From: JAGZHZ01 sp965150505
Lineage (GTDB): Bacteria; Bacillota; Clostridia; Lachnospirales; Lachnospiraceae
Direction of reading: 5' to 3'
Length of the DNA: 54,234 nt
NCBI GenBank assembly: GCA_965150505.1
Contig: CBCTVZ010000002.1
Location: forward strand, 1 to 54,234
Positions within the stretch are counted from its first letter, which is position 1, and every line of letters starts with the position of its first letter. Shown here in pieces: positions 49,206 through 54,234 of the stretch. A model generated the notes under the pieces. It was not told the origin of the DNA, ran no database searches, and saw only the letters and a list, made by a program, of their open reading frames with translations. The translations under genes and the position numbers were made by a program.

Positions 49206-50252
49206 ATGGAGACAAAGATAGTACGAATAAAGGAAGACCATGAGGAGAAATGGATCGAGGAGGCAGGACAGATCTTAAAAAACGGAGGGCTTGTCGCTTT
49301 CCCGACAGAAACGGTATATGGATTAGGCGCAAATGCGCTGGATGAGGAAGCAGCCGCAAAGATTTATTCTGCAAAGGGAAGACCGTCAGACAATCCTTTG
49401 ATCGTACACATTGCAGATTTTTCAGATTTGGAGAAGATTGTGGAGGATGTTCCTGAGGAGGCAAAGAAGCTTGCCGACGCATTTTGGCCGGGACCTTTGA
49501 CCATGATTATGAGAAAAAATGAAAAAGTGCCTTACGGTACGACAGGAGGATTGGAGACGGTAGCGGTCAGAATGCCGAATCATGAGATTGCGCTGAAAAT
49601 GATTCGAGCAGGCGGAGGTTTTATTGCAGCTCCAAGCGCGAATACTTCTGGAAGACCGAGTCCGACGATGGCATCCCATGTTACGGAAGATATGAATGGA
49701 AAAATTGATATGATTTTAGACGGAGGAAGTGTGGGAATCGGTCTGGAATCCACAATCATTGATTTGAGCGAGGAGGTTCCGACAATCCTACGTCCGGGCT
49801 TTATCACACAGCAGATGCTGGAAGATGTAATAGGAAGAGTGGAGATGGATGCAGCCCTGATTGATCCTGATTCCAAGGTACGTCCAAAAGCGCCTGGAAT
49901 GAAGTACAGACATTACGCTCCGAAAGCGAATATGATATTGGTTCGCGGAGAAAAGGAGAAAGTGGCAGAAAAGATCAGACAGCTTGTCGAGGAAGAGCTG
50001 AGAGAAGGAAGAACGCCAGGAATTCTCTGTACAGAAGAGACGGCAAAATTATATCCAAAGGGAATTGTAAAAAAAATCGGTACACTCCGTGAGGAACTCA
50101 CCATCAGCCGTCATTTATACGGTGTGCTGCGTGAGTTTGATGAAGAGAAAGTCTCATCTATTTTTTCAGAGACATTTGAAACTCCCGTTCTTGGAACGGC
50201 GATTATGAATCGACTGATGAAGGCGGCGGGTCATCAGCTGATCGAGGTATGA
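49206..50252 (+). CDS. Threonylcarbamoyl-AMP synthase (Sua5/YwlC type)
   Basis: Makes L-threonylcarbamoyl-adenylate for the t6A37 modification of ANN-decoding tRNAs. 348 residues: a YrdC domain (about 1-205) with GGLVAFPTETVYGLGANA, KGRPSDNPLIVHI and PSANTSGRPSPT, then a Sua5 C-terminal domain (about 215-348; PGMKYRHYAPKA). The ATG at 49206 is preferred; in-frame TTG 49194 and GTG 49197 are alternatives, and no site has an ideal ribosome sequence. Confidence 0.92.
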   Translation: METKIVRIKEDHEEKWIEEAGQILKNGGLVAFPTETVYGLGANALDEEAAAKIYSAKGRPSDNPLIVHIADFSDLEKIVEDVPEEAKKLADAFWPGPLTMIMRKNEKVPYGTTGGLETVAVRMPNHEIALKMIRAGGGFIAAPSANTSGRPSPTMASHVTEDMNGKIDMILDGGSVGIGLESTIIDLSEEVPTILRPGFITQQMLEDVIGRVEMDAALIDPDSKVRPKAPGMKYRHYAPKANMILVRGEKEKVAEKIRQLVEEELREGRTPGILCTEETAKLYPKGIVKKIGTLREELTISRHLYGVLREFDEEKVSSIFSETFETPVLGTAIMNRLMKAAGHQLIEV

Positions 50253-50264
50253 GGAGAAAAAATT

Positions 50265-50726
50265 ATGAAACGCTATGACAGATTAATCTTTGTGAGTACA
50301 AGCGATACTTGTCGCAGTCCTATGGCAGAAACGATTTTAAAAAGTAAATTTCTGTTAGAGGAACTGGAGATTGACTCGAAAGGGCTGATTGTATTGTTTC
50401 CAGAACCTGTAAATCTTAAGGCAGAGGAGATTTTGCAAAATAGAGGGCTGACAATGCAGGATCACGCCTCGGCGCATTTGGAAGAAACAGACATCGGAGA
50501 GAGAACGTTAGTTCTCACGATGGAATTGGCGCAGAAGCTGAAGATTATCGAAGAATACGATCACTATGAGAATGTCTATACACTGGCAGAATTTATCGGA
50601 TATCAAGGAGATATCACAAACCCCTATGGCGGAACACTTGAGACGTATGAGGAATGCTATCAAAAGTTGGATGAATTTATCACACGTTTGGTAGTAGTAT
50701 TGAATGAGGAGGAATTATTATGTTAG
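50265..50726 (+). CDS. Low-molecular-weight phosphatase homologue lacking catalytic residues
   Basis: A 153-residue protein of the LMW-PTP/YwlE fold, but the phosphate-binding loop is FVSTSDTCRSPM, where the expected nucleophile Cys is Ser11 (usual pattern C-x-x-x-x-C-R-S; Cys16, Arg17 and Ser18 remain). The general-acid Asp of the DPxG motif is Asn119 (NPYGG). It is therefore probably a phospho-binding pseudo-enzyme. It is coupled to rpiB by a 7-base overlap and follows tsaC, as ywlE does in Bacillus. Confidence 0.85.
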   Translation: MKRYDRLIFVSTSDTCRSPMAETILKSKFLLEELEIDSKGLIVLFPEPVNLKAEEILQNRGLTMQDHASAHLEETDIGERTLVLTMELAQKLKIIEEYDHYENVYTLAEFIGYQGDITNPYGGTLETYEECYQKLDEFITRLVVVLNEEELLC

Positions 50727-51148
50727 CACTTGGATGCGATCATGGCGGATATGAGCTGATGCAGGAAGTTAAGAAACATTTAGATCAGAGAGGAATAGCA
50801 TATCAGGATTTTGGATGTTACAGTGAAGAGGCTGTAGATTATCCAATCTATGCAAAAAAAGTAGGAAAAGCAATTCAGGATGGTTCCTGTGACAAAGGAA
50901 TTTTAATCTGTGGTACGGGAATCGGAATTTCAATTACAGCAAATAAAATGAAAGGAATCCGTGCGGCTCTTTGTACAGACTGCTTCTGTGCTGAGGCAAC
51001 ACGCCTTCACAATGATGCAAATGTTCTTGCAATGGGCGGAAGAGTAGTTGGAACAGGATTGGCGCTGAAAATTGTAGATACCTTTTTGGATACACCATTT
51101 TCAGGAGATGATCGCCATAAACGCAGAATAGCAATGATTGAAGGATAA
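50720..51148 (+). CDS. rpiB: Ribose-5-phosphate isomerase B
   Basis: Interconverts ribose 5-phosphate and ribulose 5-phosphate. 142 residues, LacAB/RpiB fold, with GCDHGGYELM at the N-terminus, catalytic Cys64 in LICGTGIGISITANK, and MGGRVVG near the end. It starts within the previous gene with GGAGG upstream. Order matches Bacillus ywlF. Confidence 0.92.
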   Translation: MLALGCDHGGYELMQEVKKHLDQRGIAYQDFGCYSEEAVDYPIYAKKVGKAIQDGSCDKGILICGTGIGISITANKMKGIRAALCTDCFCAEATRLHNDANVLAMGGRVVGTGLALKIVDTFLDTPFSGDDRHKRRIAMIEG

Positions 51149-51182
51149 AAGATCCAGTATTTACTGGAAGAAAGAGGCAAAT

Positions 51183-51812
51183 ATGGAAAACGTGCATGTA
51201 ATGGATCACCCGTTAATTCAGCATAAAATTGGAATTATCCGTAAAAAAGATACAAGTTCAAAAGAATTTCGGGAAATGATTAAGGAAATTGCGATGCTGA
51301 TGTGCTATGAGGCAACAAGAAATCTGAAGTTGTCTGATGTAGAGATTGAGACACCAATCGCAAAGATGACAGCAAAAGAATTAAGCGGAAAGAAACTGGC
51401 TGTTGTGCCGATTCTGCGCGCAGGACTTGGAATGGTGGAAGGAATGCTGGCTATGATTCCAGCGGCAAAAATTGGACATATCGGTCTGTACCGCGATCCT
51501 GAAACCTTAGAGCCAGTGGAATACTACTGCAAACTGCCAGCAGATTCTTCTGAGAGAGAGGTATATGTGGTAGATCCAATGCTTGCGACAGGCGGATCAG
51601 CAGAGGCAGCTATTCAGATGTTGAAACAAAAAGGAGTAAAAAATATTCATTTTATGTGTATCATTGCAGCGCCGGAAGGAATCAAGAGAATGCAGGAAGC
51701 ACATCCAGATGTAGATTTATACATTGGCGCATTAGATGAAAAATTAAATGATCACGGATATATCGTTCCGGGACTTGGAGATGCGGGAGATCGTATTTTC
51801 GGTACAAAATAG
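51183..51812 (+). CDS. upp: Uracil phosphoribosyltransferase
   Basis: Salvages uracil to UMP using PRPP. 209 residues; HPLIQHKIG at the start, VVPILRAGLGMVEG, and the PRPP loop VVDPMLATGGSAEAAI are all intact, with the GDAGDRIFGTK C-terminus. AAGAAAGAGG precedes the ATG at 51183; the frame is open to 51138 without a ribosome site. Confidence 0.96.
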   Translation: MENVHVMDHPLIQHKIGIIRKKDTSSKEFREMIKEIAMLMCYEATRNLKLSDVEIETPIAKMTAKELSGKKLAVVPILRAGLGMVEGMLAMIPAAKIGHIGLYRDPETLEPVEYYCKLPADSSEREVYVVDPMLATGGSAEAAIQMLKQKGVKNIHFMCIIAAPEGIKRMQEAHPDVDLYIGALDEKLNDHGYIVPGLGDAGDRIFGTK

Positions 51813-51820
51813 GAGGAGAT

Positions 51821-52306
51821 ATGAGCGGAAAAAGAGAAGACTATATCTCATGGGATGAATATTTTATGGGAGTTGCGATGCTTTCAGGAATGCGTTCAAA
51901 AGATCCGAGTACACAAGTAGGAGCATGTATTGTCAGTCCAGATCATAAAATTTTATCTATGGGATACAATGGATTTCCAATCGGATGTTCCGACGATGAA
52001 TTTCCTTGGGGAAAGACAGGGAGCGAACTGGATCAGAAATATCTGTATGTCACACACAGCGAATTGAATGCGATTTTAAATTACCGCGGAGGCAGTCTGG
52101 AGGGTTCTACCTTGTATGTATCGCTTTTTCCATGCAATGAATGCGCTAAGGCAATTATTCAGTCTGGAATCAAAAAGATTGTGTATAACTGTGATAAATA
52201 CGCAGACCAGCCTTCTGTGATTGCATCAAAAAGAATGCTGGATGCGGCAGGTGTTGTCTATCAAAAATATGAAAAGACAAACAGAAAGATTGAACTGGAA
52301 TTATAG
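51821..52306 (+). CDS. dCMP deaminase
   Basis: Deaminates dCMP to dUMP for dTMP synthesis. 161 residues; catalytic Zn site HSELNAIL (His, Glu) with PCNECAK (two Cys); the usual HAE is HSE here. The Zn-binding and allosteric region (GYNGFPIGCSDDEFPW) is typical. AGGAGG precedes the start, 8 bases after upp; both are pyrimidine genes. Confidence 0.93.
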   Translation: MSGKREDYISWDEYFMGVAMLSGMRSKDPSTQVGACIVSPDHKILSMGYNGFPIGCSDDEFPWGKTGSELDQKYLYVTHSELNAILNYRGGSLEGSTLYVSLFPCNECAKAIIQSGIKKIVYNCDKYADQPSVIASKRMLDAAGVVYQKYEKTNRKIELEL

Positions 52307-52345
52307 GTACAAAAAAGTTTATATTAAAATAAAAAAATGAAGCAG

Positions 52346-52390
52346 AAAAAGGGTAGCTCTTGCCGTGTTTGGCTTGAACTACCCTTTTTA
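52346..52390. terminator. Terminator between dCMP deaminase and DUF402 genes
   Basis: AAAAAGGGTAG (52346-52356) pairs with CTACCCTTTTT (52379-52389) over a long loop with an inner GCC/GGC stem. It serves both convergent genes. Confidence 0.88.
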
Positions 52391-52870
52391 TCAGCGATCA
52401 AACTGATTCAGAAGTGATTGATAGACGGAAAATTCACCGCTTTGAATACACTTTAAGAGTTCGTCGAGCTGTCTTAAAGACAGAATGAGCTGTTTTGGAG
52501 TGATCAGCTCTAACTCGCACGCATCGGCAAGTTCGTCGAGGTCAACGACTTCGATCTGCTCTCCCGGCTTTAAAATGACATCGGCCAGAAGATCCGTAAA
52601 GACGTAGGCGTTTTCGACAGGATCAAACGAATAGGTGATGATGTCGCAGTACCAGCACAAAAGTTGATTGTCTGCATCTAAAAATTTACTGATCTTGATT
52701 CCCTTATCAAGGCAGTAACAGGAGTATCCGTGGTGCAGATCTTTTTTTGGATGGAGCGTATTCCATTTTGTGATAATGAGCTTGTCATCCTGAAACAAAA
52801 TGATATCATCCTTGAGCTGAACACACTCCTCTGGAATCAGACGTTTACGATAAAGAATAGGTTGATCCAT
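52391..52870 (-). CDS. DUF402 domain protein
   Basis: A 159-residue cytoplasmic protein. It has the DUF402 pattern KWNTLHPKKDLHHGYSCYCLDKG, LCWYCDIITYSFDP, and TDLLADVILKPGEQIEVVDLDELADA, with the conserved acidic and Tyr residues. The fold includes phosphohydrolases such as FomD and nucleoside diphosphatases, so a nucleotide-related role is possible. AAGGAGGAGG precedes its start on the minus strand. Confidence 0.88.
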   Translation of the reverse strand: MDQPILYRKRLIPEECVQLKDDIILFQDDKLIITKWNTLHPKKDLHHGYSCYCLDKGIKISKFLDADNQLLCWYCDIITYSFDPVENAYVFTDLLADVILKPGEQIEVVDLDELADACELELITPKQLILSLRQLDELLKCIQSGEFSVYQSLLNQFDR

Positions 52871-52963
52871 ATAATCCTCCTCCTTTGTGTTTCAAATTTT
52901 TTTGTCTCTATTATGATAAGACTTATTATAGCAAAATATCGAGCAGATATCTATAGTCAGAGC

Positions 52964-52992
52964 TTGACAAAAAACTTATTGTGACATAAAAT
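52964..52992 (+). promoter_or_regulatory. proS promoter
   Basis: Consensus TTGACA (52964-52969) and TAAAAT (52987-52992), 17 bases apart, directly before the T-box leader. Confidence 0.85.
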
Positions 52993-52998
52993 AGCCTA

Positions 52999-53245
52999 CA
53001 AGTAAATGAGACGATATGACGAAGAAGAGGATTAGTACACATGGAATGATTCACAGAGAAAAAATCCGCGGCTGAGAGATTTTTATGAAGGAAATGTAGA
53101 ACCTACCTTGGAGTTCTGTATGAAAATACAGCGTGATCCCAGCGATAATGGGAGATGAGAGAATTGTGACAGTCACAGTTAATCAGGGTGGTACCGCCGA
53201 AGCCTTTCGGTCCCTTTTTGGGATGGAAGGCTTTTTTTTGTTGGA
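52999..53245 (+). promoter_or_regulatory. T-box leader of proS
   Basis: The conserved T-box AGGGTGGTACCGC is at 53185-53197, ahead of a terminator made by GCCTT (53202-53206) and AAGGC (53227-53231) with eight T's (53232-53239). A candidate proline specifier CCU is at 53102-53104. Uncharged tRNA-Pro is expected to stabilise the antiterminator and turn on the gene downstream. This accounts for the 438-base gap. Confidence 0.9.
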
Positions 53246-53309
53246 AAAGCGTCTTATGAAAACTGAAAAAATATAAACGGATTTGACCGTGAGAAAAGGA
53301 GAATGAGGC

Positions 53310-54234
53310 ATGGCAAAAGAGAAAAAATTAGTAGCAGAGATTACTTCCATGGAAGAAGATTTCGCCCAATGGTATACGGATGTCGTAAAAAAAGCGGAAT
53401 TGATTGATTACACAAGTGTAAAGGGATGTATGGTAATCAAACCGGCAGGATATGCAATCTGGGAGAATATTCAGCATGAGCTGGATCGCCGTTTTAAAGA
53501 GACTGGAGTAGAGAACGTATATCTTCCAATGTTTATCCCAGAAAGTTTACTTCAGAAAGAAAAAGATCACGTAGAGGGATTTGCACCGGAAGTGGCATGG
53601 GTGACACACGGCGGTTTAGAGCCTCTGCAGGAGAGAATGTGTGTCAGACCGACATCTGAGACATTATTCTGTGATTTTTATGCGAAAGAAATCGAGTCTT
53701 ACCGTGATCTTCCAAAGGTATACAATCAGTGGTGTTCTGTTGTGCGCTGGGAAAAGACGACAAGACCATTCTTGCGTTCCAGAGAATTTTTATGGCAGGA
53801 AGGTCACACAGCACATGCAACTGCTGAGGAAGCAGAAGAGAGAACGATTCAGATGCTGAACTTATATGCTGATTTCTGCGAGGAAGTGCTTGCTATTCCT
53901 GTTGTTCGTGGACGCAAGACGGATAAAGAAAAATTTGCCGGCGCAGAGGCAACTTATACGATTGAATCTCTGATGCACGATGGAAAAGCTCTGCAGTCTG
54001 GAACAAGCCATAACTTTGGAGATGGATTTGCAAAAGCATTTGGCATCCAGTTTACAGATAAAGACAATCAGTTAAAATATGTTCATCAGACTTCTTGGGG
54101 AATGACAACTCGTATGATCGGTGCGATCATCATGGTTCATGGAGATAACAGCGGACTTGTTCTGCCTCCAAGAATTGCGCCGACACAGGTTATGCTGATT
54201 CCGATTCAGCAGAAAAAAGCAGGCGTTCTGGATA
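53310..54234 (+). CDS. proS: Prolyl-tRNA synthetase, archaeal/type-3-like (partial)
   Basis: Charges tRNA-Pro; about 308 residues are visible and the gene runs off the window. It lacks the INS editing domain and has class II motif 2 RWEKTTRPFLRSREFLWQEGHTAHAT and RPTSETLFCDFYAKEI, as in the short type-3 ProRS. AAAAGGAG and a T-box leader precede it. The start at 53310 is MAKEKKLVAEIT. Confidence 0.95.
   Translation, partial: MAKEKKLVAEITSMEEDFAQWYTDVVKKAELIDYTSVKGCMVIKPAGYAIWENIQHELDRRFKETGVENVYLPMFIPESLLQKEKDHVEGFAPEVAWVTHGGLEPLQERMCVRPTSETLFCDFYAKEIESYRDLPKVYNQWCSVVRWEKTTRPFLRSREFLWQEGHTAHATAEEAEERTIQMLNLYADFCEEVLAIPVVRGRKTDKEKFAGAEATYTIESLMHDGKALQSGTSHNFGDGFAKAFGIQFTDKDNQLKYVHQTSWGMTTRMIGAIIMVHGDNSGLVLPPRIAPTQVMLIPIQQKKAGVLD

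Noticed and set aside
49109..49210. A 34-codon frame starting MGLVGLLKK before tsaC
   Set aside because: GGAGG directly abuts the ATG with no spacing, and the frame overlaps the tsaC start. Likely part of the leader.

Overview
The window looks like a chromosome segment of a low-GC, spore-forming Clostridia species, most likely a Lachnospiraceae gut bacterium (Blautia/Dorea/Mediterraneibacter-like). I infer this from A/T-rich codon use, strong AGGAGG ribosome sites with some TTG starts, the rpsF-ssb-rpsR and gdpP-rplI-dnaB clusters, MecA, a short class-3 type ProS behind a T-box, a domain-swapped GH3 glucosidase, and sporulation-type genes (CwlD-like amidase, Spo0A DNA-binding domain, GH18 with SH3). 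No rRNA, tRNA, CRISPR array, transposase or recombinase gene was found.

Layout. 1-4.2 kb: two-component system (kinase first), an RluA-type pseudouridine synthase and an AI-2E/YtvI-type membrane protein. 4.3-11.5 kb: complete F1Fo ATP synthase operon (atpZ, I, B, E, F, H, A, G, D, C); the c subunit carries the Na+-binding residue set. 11.6-20.5 kb: ywmB, an unknown protein, a methyltransferase coupled to a large membrane-anchored protein, asnS, a class B sortase, a sirtuin and DUF951. 20.5-21.7 kb: rpsF-ssb-rpsR with an S6:S18 leader. 21.7-25.1 kb, minus strand: sdpR-sdpI-ABC transporter operon with a palindromic operator. 25.3-30 kb: gdpP-rplI-dnaB and a MerR regulator. 30-31.4 kb: ferredoxin, DUF1858 protein, mecA. 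31.4-32.5 kb: a gene-poor stretch with an orphan promoter, 40-bp tandem repeats and a small ORF. 32.5-35.2 kb: GH18 spore-type glycosidase and a YitT protein.

35.4-39.15 kb is the most unusual part. A CwlD-type sporulation N-acetylmuramoyl-L-alanine amidase gene is cut in two by a 3,035-bp segment bounded by a perfect 10-bp direct repeat (CATGGGGGAG). Removing the segment with one repeat copy joins the halves in frame into a 234-codon gene with the motif DAGHGGDDPGKIG. The segment carries a secreted esterase behind a long leader, and a divergent XRE repressor / stand-alone Spo0A DNA-binding-domain pair whose two -35 boxes lie in one palindrome. This resembles the intervening elements (skin, vfbin, gin) that interrupt sporulation genes, but it has no recognisable recombinase.

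39.3-47.6 kb: HAD phosphatase, permuted GH3 beta-glucosidase, a PD-(D/E)XK-like orphan protein and a YesN/YesM two-component system. 47.8-49.1 kb: a very AT-rich exported protein of unknown function. 49.2-52.3 kb: tsaC, a protein-tyrosine-phosphatase homologue lacking its catalytic Cys, rpiB, upp and dCMP deaminase, matching the Bacillus ywlC-ywlE-ywlF/upp neighbourhood. 52.4-54.2 kb: a DUF402 protein, then a T-box leader and the start of proS, which runs off the window.
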